DNA of 64,000 nt from Yamagishiella unicocca (GCA_003116995.1 BDSL01000138.1:124001-188000), one strand, 5' to 3'. Shown: positions 33,822 to 45,489, counted from the stretch's first letter. The notes: generated by a model from the letters alone, not told the origin. Numbers and translations: made by a program.

Positions 33822-36800
33822 ATGCCTGGGGACGATGATAAGGTTGAGACAGCGAAGCGGAGCAACATGAACCGGTCCCGACGGGCGACGTCGGACCCGA
33901 CCATTTTCGAGACAGAATGTTACGGCTGCAACACGGGATCGAGAGAAGCCGACGCCGAGGAGTTATATATCCCTTCTGTCACCAATTCCCGAGCAGCTGC
34001 CATTAGCGCCCCGCCGTCGCGCTTGGTCCTGCGCTGCCAGAGCGCACCGCAGCCGGAGCACACCAACGGCGCTACTGGTGCGACCGAAAACCCGTAGGGG
34101 TGCCTCGTCCGTGCATGCATCTTCCTTTCACTTGCAATCCAAAGAGCTCCGAAGGTGCTGCCTATCCTGCTTTTTCCGTGGTATCCTTCAAACTCTTTGC
34201 GCGCACGTTTCCAGCATTCCCACCGAAGACCCGTTTCCTTGCCCCCGCCCCCGACCTCACACGACCGGCCTCCTTTCAGAGATCCTGCCATTCGTCACCT
34301 TGCTCATCCATCCGCGCTTGGCGTCAAGGGCGGCTTCTGGCGGTGGCCTCGCCTACTGCTTCTGCGACGGCGTGGAGGGCCATGTCGACTACGAGGACGA
34401 GGGCGTGCGCGACGCGTATGATGAAGAAGGTTGCGACGACGCGGATTCCGTACAGCACCACAACAGAACGGAACAAGCCGTCGCCGTATCTGGGACGCAG
34501 CGCACAGCCCCCAGGACTCACGCTGGTGCTGGTGAGGTCAGCGTTTGCAGCGTTGGCGGCGTCGGCGGCTCCGCCGCCGCCGAGGACATTGGGGGCCCCC
34601 TTGAAATTACTGGCCTCGGCACCAAACTGCACGGCGGTGATATGTACGGCAAACTCCTGGAGCGCCTGACGGAGGCTTCACCACGGCTGCGGGCGATGCC
34701 GCGTGCGGCCTGGAACGACGTGAACGCCGTCAGCGGCGCGATCGCAGGGGACCTGGCGGCCGCCGCCGCTGCAGCGGCGGCCGCCACCGCGACCACCGCC
34801 ACCGCATCGGCAGCCACGGCCGCCACCGCCGTCGCCGCCGCCGCGACCGCCGACACCACCACCTCCACCGCGGCCGCAGCCGCAGCCGCCGCTGCCGCTG
34901 CCGCCGCTGACACCCCGTGCGGTGCGCACGGGTCTAGACCGGCGGCGCTGAACCCCGGCGGCGAACCGTCACCGTTGACGCCGCCTCCCAACACTGCGGA
35001 ATCCTGCCACGCTTCTCCGCCGTACACGCCGCCGCCGCCGCCGCCGGCGTCGGCCCTCCCGCCACTGCCGGCCCATCCGGCCCTCACCGTCGCCTACTTT
35101 ACCCGTCAGGTCGAAGTCCTGCAGGAGCTGGTGGCCAGTCTGGTGGTCGTGCTGCAGCGGGCGCAGGCGCGGCGGAGCTTGCCGCTTCTTCCGTCGCCCC
35201 CCTTGCCCGACAGCCCCCACCTGCACCCCCGCCCTTCCCAGCGCCGTCGCCTCTCGGACGTGTCGGCCGCGCGCACGGACAGCCACAGCGGACAGGCCCC
35301 GGCGCCGGCGCCGGCGCCGGCTGCCAGCCCCACCACCGGTTTGTCGGCAGTGGATTCGCGGATTCTCTTTAAACCCACCACCGCCACCGCCGCCGCAGCA
35401 GCAGCAACAGCAGCATCGCACAACTCTCCCCGCCGGCCGGCGCCTCCGGCGGGGTCGCGTCCTCGCTTCAGCGGCACCGGCTACGACTGCCGTCCGCGGC
35501 CGCCGCCGCTACAGCAGCTAGGCCTGCCCTTCCCGCTGCTGCCGTCGCCGTTGCTGACGCCGACGGCGCCGCGCGCCGCTGTCAACCACAGCACTGCCTG
35601 TGCCACCGCAGCACCGCATGTGGTCGGTCCAGGCATTGCACCGGACATGGTACCGGACATGGTACCGGACATGGTACCGGACATGGTACCGGACATGGTA
35701 CCGGACATGGTACCGGACATGGGCCCGGACATGGTACCGGAGGTGGTCTCGGAGCCTGCCGCCGCTGGGTGTCTCAGTGGCACGGCGGCGGCGACCTCCG
35801 CGGCCCCACCTGGCGGCGCCGTCACACTCAGCGGCGGCAGCAGCACTCCCAGTGCCGCCTCCAAGTGCCGCCTGAGTTGCCTGGTACCACCCGAGGAGCC
35901 CTCCTCCTCCTCTCCCACCTCCCGCTGGACCTCCTCCTTTGCCTCCCCGTTCTTCCCCTCCGCCTCCCCCACCTCCGCGTCACTCGGCCGCTTCAACTCC
36001 GTGCGGTGCCAGGTGCGCCGCCCTCCCATCGTGCCGTATAGGGAAACACACACTCCACGGCCCGGCAGTCCGCTCCTTCAGCAGGCATGTGACCCGGAAA
36101 GCAGCCAACACCAGGACCAAGGATTTCCCGGGTACTCGCGGATCTTGCGGAGCTCCTGCCTGGCCGGTGGCGGTGGCGGTGGCACCGCTTCGGCCAATGC
36201 GGTCGCCGCCGCAGCCCGTCGCAGCCTGGCGGCAGCCCTGGAGGCGGCGCGGGGGGCCCGCCGGGTGATGTTCGGGGACGATCCGGCCTTCAACGAGGCG
36301 CGCAAGGTAGGTAGGGAGCCGGGGCGGGGAGCTCGCGGACTGACTGTGCGGGCGAATGTGGGCGGGCAGGGTTCTGTCGGACGGCGCCATGCCGGCTCAC
36401 CCTCCCTTTCCCGACTACCGTAGTATCTTTTTTCGCTTTCTCCTGCCTCGTGTCGACGGGTTCTCTCGCCACTTCCCCACACAGCACGGCCGGATTAAGT
36501 AGACAGGTAGACAGCCCCTGCGCCGCTGACACAGAACCGTACCCTGCTTGCACCCCGCGATTCCGTACAGGTGTACGAGCAAAACTGGCGGGCGGCGCAG
36601 CAGGACAGTAGCAGCAACCGCTGGGTCCGGCGGCTCCTGGTGCTGGATGCGGCGTCGGACCCATTCGCCGCCACCTTGCAGGGGGGGGGTCCCCGCTCAC
36701 CAGCCCGCGTCGGCGCCAAGTGGACCGCCGCCGCCGCCGCCGCCGTCAGCCTGCCTTGCAGCCGGGCCGCGCCTACTGACAGCGACGGCACCGGAGACGT

Positions 36801-37636
36801 TGGCTGCGGCGGCGGATGGTCCTCTGCTCGGCGCAGGGCCCAGCTGCAGGAAAGGATGGTGGATGAGGCGGTGACAGCTGTTGCGATGCACTTTGCCCAG
36901 CACCGGGTGGGTGGCTGGGCTGCTGCCTGGAAGGGAGGGGGGCCGGAGAGGAGGAAGGGAGGGCGGAGCAGAGACACAACACACGTTTGGCTCCACTAGC
37001 ACGGCTCCGTCTTTCTCAGTGTCAGGCGATGTGCCCGATGGTTCTACTTTTGGGTCTGGAACCCACTGTAGCCGTTACAACAACAACGGCATGTATGAGG
37101 CGCCAACCCTGTATCCGATCCTGACCCGCCCTTCACTACGCTAGCTGCCTTGACCCCCCAATGTGTATGAAACGTTTCTGGCCCTAGTGGTCATGGACCT
37201 GCGCCACAGGGGGGGGGCACAGATTCTGGTCGGGTTGCCTCTCACGGTGAAGAAGGGGGTGACCGGGGGTCGTCCGGGATAACTCAGGTTTGGACTAGCA
37301 TAGGGCTGACCCCCATTGAGTCCCGTTGCGGTGATGTGTGCTCCACAGGCGCCCCTGTGCCTGATCAAGCTCGCTCCCCTAACATACGGTTTGGACAGCC
37401 GGCGGCTGCGCGTCAAGATGCTACCGGATGGGCGGCTGGCGACGCGGCAGGGGAGCGGCTGGGAGGAGCTGACGGCGGCACTGGCGAAGCTGCCGCTGCC
37501 GCGCGGCGGCGCGGCGGCGGCGACGCCGACGGCAGCGCGCGTGGCAACCGTGGCGCGTGTGTGGAGCACCGACATTGAGGGCAGTAGCGGGGCCGTGGTT
37601 GAGAGCAGGAAAAGGACCGGAGGGAGGCAGATGTGA
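33822..37636 (+). CDS. Large low-complexity protein with C-terminal GAR (GAS2)-like domain
   Basis: Four exons join in phase to give 968 residues: 33822-34077, 34280-36306, 36571-36906 and 37349-37636. The middle is low complexity: a poly-Ala run (about residues 240-300), Pro/Ser-rich parts, and a DMVP tandem repeat encoded at 35641-35730. A helical stretch follows (ANAVAAAARRSLAAALEAAR, then VYEQNWRAAQ). Exon 4 begins near APLCLIKLAPL and reads YGLDSRRLRVKMLPDGRLA then RQGSGWEEL. That matches the GAR domain pattern (Y-x-(G)-D-S, R/K-M-L, R-x-G-x-GW-x-x-L), which binds microtubules in GAS2 and spectraplakin proteins. The ATG at 33822 was chosen because the open frame upstream starts only at GTG. 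Exon 1 uses donor GTGCGA. The gene structure is supported by four matching phases; the domain call is tentative, and no CH domain is seen. Confidence 0.6.
37004..37348 (-). mobile_element. LINE-derived fragment in last intron of the GAR-like gene
   Basis: 37004-37075 closely matches 39479-39552 (shared GTCAGGCGATG, CCCGATGGTTCTAC, TCTGGAACCCACTGTA), where it forms the downstream end of the minus-strand LINE frame. The following bases up to the acceptor are of uncertain origin. It sits wholly within the intron 36907-37348. Confidence 0.5.
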
Positions 37637-37658
37637 GGGCTGTTCCCTGAGATTGAGT

Positions 37659-37730
37659 GCCTTCATAGCTTAGTGGTAGAGCGTTCCCCTTGTAAGGGAA
37701 AGGTCTTGAGTTCAATCCTCAATGTGGGCA
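37659..37730 (+). tRNA. tRNA-Thr (TGT) or tRNA-Thr-derived sequence
   Basis: A 72-base cloverleaf. Acceptor strands are 37659-37665 and 37723-37729, with one T-T mismatch and one G-T pair. The D-arm has TAGCTTAGTGGTAGAGC. The anticodon stem TTCCC/GGGAA is perfect, with loop CTTGTAA (anticodon TGT at 37691-37693). The T-arm TTGAG/CTCAA is perfect with loop TTCAATC. Box A fits; box B has A for the usual G. TTTT occurs about 45 bases downstream. There is no intron and no encoded CCA. It lies only 22 bases after the stop of the GAR-like gene, on the same strand. It could be a working tRNA gene, a pseudogene or the head of a tRNA-derived SINE. Confidence 0.7.
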
Positions 37731-37972
37731 ATGTTGTTAACCCTAGAAGTGATTGCGACTAACGCTTCTGCCAGGGTTTTAAAGTATAAGCCTGGCTCCT
37801 TTGCATCTCTCAATATTATGTTTGTTTGGATCCCAAAAGTTGTTTGAAATCACTGGCACAAGTTTTGAAGCCCGCACCAAACTGCACACAGGACCTGAAA
37901 AGGGCCGTGCCTGAAGCAGGATGCGCAGGAAAACATGAGCCTTTAGATATCTGAAACGTTCACAGTAGACTG
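37731..37972. other. AT-richer spacer after the tRNA-like sequence
   Basis: No gene or clear repeat is visible. If the tRNA-like sequence heads a SINE, this stretch would be its body. Confidence 0.4.
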
Positions 37973-37999
37973 GTGATGCCGGTTTCCTCCCAGGGTATA

Positions 38000-38831
38000 C
38001 CCCACGTTCTACCTGGGATAGAGGAAGTGGGGTCCATGCTCACCGTACGGTTGGGGTGGCGGTTGGGCGGGGGGGAGCCGCTGGCGCTGCGGGATACGAC
38101 TGTTCGGGTTGGGACGGCTGTGCAATTGGTCGAGTTCGCGGACGCCCGGCGGGCCGCGCATGAGAAATTTGTGCGCGAAGCGCTTGGGGGTACCGGGCCT
38201 GTCCTGCCAGCGGCCCTGAATGCCTTGCAGCAAGTGTTCCGGCGGCTCTGGTCTGGCATGAAGTGGGAGCCGGCCTATAAGGAGGGATGGTGGCGGTTGG
38301 CTGTAGATGGGATCCCCCTCCTCGGGAACTCTCATATGCGGACGGCAGCAGCAGCCCCTTGTGGGTGCGGTGTGCCGGCTGGAGAGTCTCCAGGGGCGGG
38401 TACCCCCCGCTTACACCACTTTTGGTTCTGCCCGGTGGCTCAAGCAGTGATTGCCCAACTCGAGACCCAGCTCGGTGCAGGGGTGACACGGGCGCAAGTT
38501 TGGTTGGTGCAAGCACCTACCGGGGTACAGTCCTGCGTCTGGGATGTAGTAGTCCTGGCGGCTATTACTGCCATGGAGGTGGGGCGCCGGTTTATGGCCG
38601 CGGCCTTGAAAAGGGGGGGCTGGTGGTCCCCCTCTTACTCCGGGTAGTGGTCTTCTGGATCGTGCCATTCGCCGTGGGGTGGTGGAGTTTTGGGCCCTTT
38701 TGAGGGGCTTTGCTGCGCTGGGGCTTCCCAAGAAAGGCTGGGATGCAGTGGGGCCTCGGCATCCTTTCTTGCGGGTTGTCGCCAATCGCCTTATGTGCGG
38801 GGGACCGGCGGAGGTACTGGTGGATTCCTGA
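38000..38831 (+). pseudogene. LINE (L1-type) ORF2 C-terminal fragment, frameshifted
   Basis: The frame contains a Cys/His cluster near the C-terminus (CGCGVPAG, HHFWFCPVAQAVIAQL) and AAITAMEVGRRFMAAALK, in the style of the tail of algal L1-clade ORF2 proteins. The frame ends at 38647. The conserved end (VVEFWALLRGFAALGLPKK, then VVANRL and VDS-stop at 38829-38831) continues in another frame, so at least one frameshift lies near 38640-38665. No reverse transcriptase is attached to this piece. Bases 38832-39478 are probably 3' UTR and spacer. Confidence 0.65.
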
Positions 38832-39519
38832 TCGGCTCGGGTTGTCTTGGGGAGCGGGGTTTCCCGTGCTTCATACTTTCTGGCTATATAGGCGTGTTGA
38901 GCCCTGCTAGGGGTCCGTGCCTTATGGGATGAGAGGTGGCTGGTTCCGATGTTTGCATCGTTGCGGCGCTTCACTGGTTCGTCGGGTGCTGGGCTGTTAG
39001 GTTGGTTGGTGGCCGGTTCCTGATAGGGGAGTGTTGTATCACGTTCTGGACTTAACGTGATGGCGACAATGATCTGTTTCCCGCCAATTCTGCCTGTTCG
39101 ACGTACACTACTGACGTACGTCTCTGAAGGCTGTAACTCTGCCGTTACAGACTGGAACTGTGAATCTGTCACAGTTGGGAATCTGTCCTGGGCTGACTGT
39201 TTCTGCATCGTTTGGAGAGCTGGGTCTAACGGTCTGTCGTTACCCACTGAGCCGGCTGTCGTACTGCTACAGCACTGTCAGTGTTCTTAAACACTTGCTG
39301 TTTCTCTAAACGGTAGTTCTGACTGCCCCCAGCAGTTGGACTTTAGCCTACAACAAGCTGGTATCGAGCCTCTAGTGCAAATTCCCCTGGGGTGCTGGCT
39401 GCTGCTCTGTATGCCTACGGCCTGTCAACTTGGTGTTCTGGTGGTTTGCCTTTGTTTCGGTGCATGTCGGTATTTGTTTCCTCCGTCTTTTTCAGTGTCA
39501 GGCGATGCGCCCGATGGTT

Positions 39520-40915
39520 CTACCTCTTGGTCTGGAACCCACTGTAACTGGACGCAGCCAAGAAGTCCCGAAGAGCATCGCGAGCCGTCAGAACATCACC
39601 CAACGTCTTAATGGTCCAGCACCCCACTAGTTCTGGGTGCAAGTATTCCAAGCCCGGCCTCCTGCCGACCCCCATCTGCCCAGACTGGCAGGCTGGGAGG
39701 AGCGGGTTGCCCCAAATCGGCACGTTCACACACCATGGGCCTGGCACCAGCGGCTCGCTACCGATGTCTTGTACCGGGGGCAAGGCCGCGAGCGCCGTGA
39801 TCACCCGTCGGATATCAGCCGGCATCTCGTCCGCCCCCATCCACGGGCCCCTGCCTTGTGCTGTAAGCAGGTTCAGAAGTCCGAACGCCGGATGCACCCC
39901 CCTCAGGTACGTGTTAAGGCAAATGACCCATGGAGGCCGGCGCTCCCGGTGGCCCGCCATTGCCAGTACAAACCGCAGGGCCCAACCAGCCCAGCGCGCC
40001 CGTACGTGCTCCTTGAGGGCAATGGCCCCAAAGCCCCCGAGGGATGGGTGCCCGACCAGCAGCCGCTGTGGGACACCTGTTGCTCGTCGCTCCCTAGCAT
40101 CTGGGGCTAAATCCCGGTCAATGAGCTTCGCCGCCACCCGCTCTAACCCTTCCACCACGGTGTCTGGGGGTAGGCCCCCATGCTCCATGTGCCAGGTGAC
40201 ACGGTGCATCCCATATGCTGCGGCTGCTGTCGCCCTGCCAAACGTGGACAGGCGTAACCCCGCAATCCGCGAGAACCTACTTAATACCTTGTCCCTTTGT
40301 GACTCCCAGTCCAACATTGGGGACCCCCCTACGTCGGTAAACGGCAGATTCAGCGCCGTGGCCGAAGCTACGACCTTCAACCCTCCCATGTCATGCGGGC
40401 TAGGTCCCTCGACGCCAATTGACAATATCTCAACCTTATCCAGGTTCAGCCGTTGCCCAGAGGCTTGAGCGTATACCTCCATGGACGCCAGGAAAGCCGG
40501 CACTTCCGCTTGCCCCTCCAACAGCACCTGAGTGTCGTCGGCAAACTGCACCGCGGTGGTTATGGGGCCCGCCCCTACTGCAAGCCGGATGCCAACCCCC
40601 CGTTGCTGTAACCAGCAAAGGAGGGCTTGGGCTACAAACAAATACAACAGAGATGCTAGCGGGCATCCTTGCCGTACCCCCGCCTCTATAGGTACCAGGC
40701 GGGACTTGTGCCCGTTGACCACTGCCAACGACCTGGTGTCGGTCAGCAAGATCGGTGTCCAGGACATCAAACCCGCCCCCGCCCCCATCGCCTCATACAG
40801 GAAGCATCTGTCCACAGAATCGTATGCTTTGGCAATATCCAGGAACGCCAGTACACACGACCGACCTTGTTGTGCCATGAGGTGGGGAATCTGCCGCAGG
40901 AACAGAACATTGGCT
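39520..40915 (-). pseudogene. LINE (L1-type) reverse transcriptase fragment, 5' truncated
   Basis: A long minus-strand frame covers most of the RT domain: FLDIAKAYDSVDR (block A), GVRQGCPLASLLY (block B), FADDTQVLL (active-site DD), then LNLDKVEILSIG. It continues through the thumb region and stops at 39520. The upstream edge breaks off near NVLFLRQIPHLM (about 40915) with no endonuclease or ORF1, as in 5'-truncated insertions. The expected zinc-cluster C-terminus is missing here and occurs instead in the opposite orientation at 38000-38831. I call it a pseudogene although the RT frame itself is open. Confidence 0.85.
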
Positions 40916-41323
40916 GGGTGTTACTGGTGTGTAAACTACCATGGTGGTGTATTCACCTTTCCAGGAGGTGTCACGCCACCTCGTGTGCTTGCCATATCAT
41001 GTGGTGAACGCGCTATTTTAGGCTTTTCGAGTACTGTTTGTGAGTACCGGGGGTTCGGCTGCGCTAGGCGTGACCTGGGCGGGCTTCCCTGGAGCGTTGA
41101 GACTGGCGATAAGGCCAGCATCAGTGCGAGACCAGTTATCTGCGTCTCGCACTGGGAAAGACTACGCCAGTGAGCCACGTCAGCTGTACAGCACCACGTT
41201 AGTTGGCGTGACAGAGGCGTCCCACCCCAGATATTTTACAGAACTACGGCCGGTGTACTGCTTATCTCGGTCGGCCAGTTTGTTCTTCTTCCTGAGTCTC
41301 TTTCAGTATCTCCAGTACGCAAG

Positions 41324-41860
41324 GGTACCATCCCAATGGCGCCAGGCATGCCTGGCGCAATTACCATTTGAGTCCCCCCAGGCATGCCTAGGCATGCCTG
41401 GCCATTTGCTTTCTGCACGGGATGCCACAGCCCACTTTACGCTGTATTTCCTATTACGAAATGCGCCTACAGGCAAAGGCCATAGCCCCGCCCCTGAGAA
41501 CGGGCAAATTAGGCCTGGGCCTGTATGTCCATCTCAATGGGCACAGGCATGCCTGAGCATGCCTAGGCATGTGACATCGCGCACGGGGGCTGCATGCACC
41601 TGCTACAAAGCTGCACCTGCGTCTGTGCCTACCAATGTAACCAGGGAGCCTTTGAAGGGTTTCCGAAAAGGCATGGGCACGCCTGCACGTTTTCTGGGGA
41701 GCGTGCCTGGGCCCATCCATTTCAATGGCCACAGGTGTGCCTGGGCATGCCTACACGTGTACGACCACGCCTGGGGGCTGCACGCACCTGGTTCTGCGCC
41801 TGCCGGAGCGACCAGGGAGCCTTTGAAGGCTTCGCATGGGTGCAGAGCAGGTGGTAGCTG
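41324..41860 (+). repeat. Left terminal inverted repeat and subterminal units
   Basis: Inverted counterpart of the right end. Several AGGCATGCCT palindromes occur between 41344 and 41570, partly as overlapping tandem pairs. Confidence 0.75.
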
Positions 41861-42315
41861 TGTGGGAGCCAGAAAGGATCGTGTTTTGGTGCTATGCACT
41901 TCTTTGCTGTATGTCACAGGGGATTACAGACTGAACATGTTACCAACTTGTCACCCCCTGATTTTGCCTACCACTCCGCTTGCTTAGTTAGTAACACAAG
42001 GATGTGGTGAACTTTTTCATATGCACTACAAAGGATTCCTCACTTAAACCAGTGGAAGCCTGCAGGCCAAGACTGCTCACTCGACCCCTTCAGGTGAAAT
42101 AACAGTTACTACAACCAAGGGTTTCAATCCATGCCAGCAGTCATTGGCCAACTCATCAGGCCCACCTTCACGAACAAAACCAGCACGGCACAAATGCAGA
42201 TCACTCCAACTCACAAGGCCACCAGACACTGAGTCGTGACAAAGACAGCATGACATCATCAAACATCACCAACATTGTGTTTAAGCAAGAATGTCATGAC
42301 CAGCAGCATTTAGCA

Positions 42316-42660
42316 GCGCAAATATAACCTGATTGGAACGCCATTACTTGCAGGAACAGCTGCTCCCCCTGCTCCACGTCATTTTTGAAGCTGCCTTGAG
42401 CCGCAAGCACGACGGCTGCAATCCTGACATGGTGCTGGGTCGGCTACGGGGGCCCGTAGCCGACCCAGCACCATGTCAGGATTGCAGCCCTCGTGCTTAC
42501 GGCTCAAGGCAGCTTCGAATAGGACCCCCCGTAGCCGACCCAGCACCATGTCAGGATTGCAGCCCTCGTGCTTGCGGCTCAAGGCAGCTTCGAATAGGAC
42601 GTGAAGCAGGGGGGGCAGCTGTTCCTGCAAAAAAAGGCATTCCAATCAGGTTATATTCGC
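42316..42660. repeat. Nested fold-back (MITE-like) element
   Basis: The outer edges are inverted copies (AATATAACCTGATTGGAA on the left, its complement at 42641-42657). Inside, a segment with GCCGCAAGCAC and CTGACATGGTGCTGGG meets its own complement at a centre near 42449. The right arm carries a second direct copy of the same segment. The whole can fold into one hairpin. Homologous reading frames on both strands are palindrome shadows. Confidence 0.85.
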
Positions 42661-45311
42661 ATCAATGGCAATATCCGCTAGCGTGGTGATCAAGTGCTCG
42701 CCTAAGCTTACCTTGTTTGCGCTGCTTGATGGCAGGAAACGAACGCCCAGAGGCCACCATGATGGGGCCTTGCGGGGTCTCACCGCTGAAGCCAAGCTGC
42801 GCTGCGCCTTCGAGCTGAACAGTTCTAGCTCGGCGATGATACCTGTGGTAGGGTTCACATCGCGAAGACAGTCTTAATCAAACCACACCCTTACACCCTT
42901 TCGGTTCACAGTAACACCGGGAACACGCCATGGCCATGGCCTTCAGTGTAAAAGGTAGCACAGTGTGGAACATTGCAGAGGTTTGGCATTTTACTCACTC
43001 TGAACTCTAGGAACCCCGCGCATGCTTGGTGACCGTGATGCATAGGGAGAGCCTGCGGCGGCCTTTTCCCTTGAAGGGCCCAGTCCATCGCCTGTGGGCA
43101 AGTGGAGGAGACGTAGGGTGCGTGATAGATGATACGTGATTCGTACAACAGGCACGAGGTAGGGTGCGTGATGCATGGCATGATATGTGATACGTACACC
43201 AGACAATAGGCAGGGTGCGTGATGCGTGATGTCAATATGTACAACAGACGCTTGAAAGCCAGCAGGCAAGACTAGCAATACATGATGATAGTGAACAAGC
43301 GTCTATGTTTAGAGCCTAGGCGCCCCTGACGGGGCCACCATTGCGGCATCAGATCAGCCAGGGCCGTCATCACCCTGTGAGTTGTTGACAAGGCTTGTCA
43401 ACAACTCACAGGGTGATGACGGCCCTGGCTGATCTGATGCCGCAATGGTGGCCCCGTCAGGGTGTTCACGAGGCTTGTTGGCATCTTGTGCTGTGCGGGC
43501 CCCTGAACAGCCAGGATGCGCCCGCGTGGACGCGCAAAGCACCATGTTGACGGCTGATTGAAGTGACTGTGCCTCAAGCAGCAGTGACGGCGGCAGCGGA
43601 TGGGACTCATCCACCACAATGACCTTGGTGCCATGCATGCGCTCACAGTAACACCGGGAACACGCCATGGCCATGGCCATGGCCATGGCCTTCAGTGTAA
43701 AAGGTAGCACAGTGTGGAACATTGCAGAGGTTTGGCATTTTACTCACTCTGAACTCTAGGAACCCCGCGCATGCTTGGTGACCGTGATGCATAGGGAGAG
43801 CCTGCGGCGGCCTTTTCCCTTGAAGGGCCCAGTCCATCGCCTGTGGGCAAGTGGAGGAGACGTAGGGTGCGTGATAGATGATACGTGATTCGTACAACAG
43901 GCACGAGGTAGGGTGCGTGATGCATGGCATGATATGTGATACGTACACCAGACAATAGGCAGGGTGCGTGATGCGTGATGTCAATATGTACAACAGACGC
44001 TTGAAAGCCAGCAGGCAAGACTAGCAATACATGATGATAGTGAACAAGCGTCTATGTTTAGAGCCTAGGCGCCCCTGACGGGGCCACCATTGCGGCATCA
44101 GATCAGCCAGGACCGTCATCACCCTGTGAGTTGTTGACAAGGCTTGTCAACAACTCACAGGGTGATGACGGCCCTGGCTGATCTGATGCCGCAATGGTGG
44201 CCCCGTCAGGGTGTTCACGAGGCTTGTTGGCATCTTGTGCTGTGCGGGCCCCTGAACAGCCAGGATGCGCCCGCGTGGACGCGCAAAGCACCATGTTGAC
44301 GGCTGATTGAAGTGACTGTGCCTCAAGCAGCAGTGACGGCGGCAGCGGATGGGACTCATCCACCACAATGACCTTGGTGCCATGCATGCGCTCCTTCACT
44401 TCGTGGCTGGAGTATCCGTACAGCGACTTAGACTGCCAGTCGTCAGCCACGTAGTGCAAGATGGACACCGCGCATCGCTCTTTCCCGGCCATCCTGCTGA
44501 GCACACCTACAGGCCCCGGTGCCGTAAGGAAACTGTGCTCGAGCCGTGCCGCACGCGCCAGCGCGTTTAAGCCGGGGATGCGACCTTTGCCGCCCGCAAG
44601 TCTCTGACCGTTTAGAGCACGCGCCACTGGGGGAAGGGCACGCACGCGTTTGTGTGTGGGGGGGACCATGATAACATTAAGTTCACCCGCACGTATCTAA
44701 CAAAATACCAAATTGGCGTTAGCATCGCACACGAAATCTTACTTTGCTCTTGCTGAGCTGCGTTCCGAGCGGCCTCCATGGCTGCAGCAAAGTCTTCCAT
44801 GCAAGGATCGTCTTGTGCGCATCCAGCCTTTGGAGTGGACGACGCCAGTCGCGTCAACCGGGCGTCTCCATTTGTTTTATGATCACGAGTTCCTGCGATA
44901 CCAGTTACTGAATTGATAACATCGCTGCTGTCCTCGACAATTGTAAGTGAGGAAACGCATACCTCGTCGACGCGTTTGCAACTCGTCCCCATCGGCTTCT
45001 GCCGCGGACTCGTCCACCACCTTGTCCTCGAACTCCTCGGTCTCAGACGAATTCGAATCGTCTGCGTCCGTTTGTGAGCCTTCGGACGTTTCTGACTTTG
45101 CTGCCCAAGGCTCTGCGTAGGATAGCCTTTTTATGATGCGCCCCGCTCTGGTTGTGGTTTGATCGGCCGTCAATCCCTCCATTTTTAAGATTGGGTCTGG
45201 CCAGAGCAATCCAATGGTAGATTGAGAGCAATGAGTCGGACGCTCCTTGCCTCCCTTGTTTAGCAGGCTTCTACAACATGTCTGAATACATCCGTAAGTT
45301 AATCTCGCCAC
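42646..45311 (-). pseudogene. Decayed, possibly helicase-like coding traces inside the TIR element
   Basis: Minus-strand segments have the look of broken exons. About 45190-44960 is an acidic Ser-rich part following GRIIKRLSY. About 44600-44360 includes KVIVVDESHPL, which resembles a Walker B motif. A segment near 43090-43010 reads RRRLSLCITVTKHARG in one frame, faintly like motif VI of PIF1-type helicases. A tandem duplication and hairpins interrupt the frames. I cannot join exons with confidence, and the helicase reading is a guess. Confidence 0.3.
42907..44392. repeat. Tandem duplication of 737-749 bases, each copy with a perfect hairpin
   Basis: 42907-43643 and 43644-44392 are nearly identical. 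The second copy has two extra ATGGCC units. Each copy contains a palindrome with 69-base arms around one central base: 43324-43392/43394-43462 (perfect) and 44073-44141/44143-44211 (at least one mismatch). The near identity indicates a recent event. Confidence 0.95.
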
Positions 45312-45489
45312 GAAAACTTGTCGACCTGAAAAAGCGTTCTGTGTTCAAACAAGGACTCTACTTAGATTTCACTTTTGACCGCCGTACTAGGACAGCCCTG
45401 CAAAATGAAAGACTTGTCGTTGCTTGCTTTTGATATATCAATGCACCCTTACATTAGGTATTATCATAACTTCCATTTCCAGCATGCAT

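Noticed and set aside
34078..36423. Single 781-codon plus-strand frame taken as one gene
   Set aside because: It begins at GTG, not ATG. A spliced start from 33822 fits in phase, and the 3' part after 36306 follows a donor GTAGGT.
38000..40915. Twin-primed single LINE insertion
   Set aside because: The inverted RT part lies beyond the 3' end of the plus-strand piece, the wrong order for twin priming. Kept only as a rearrangement question.
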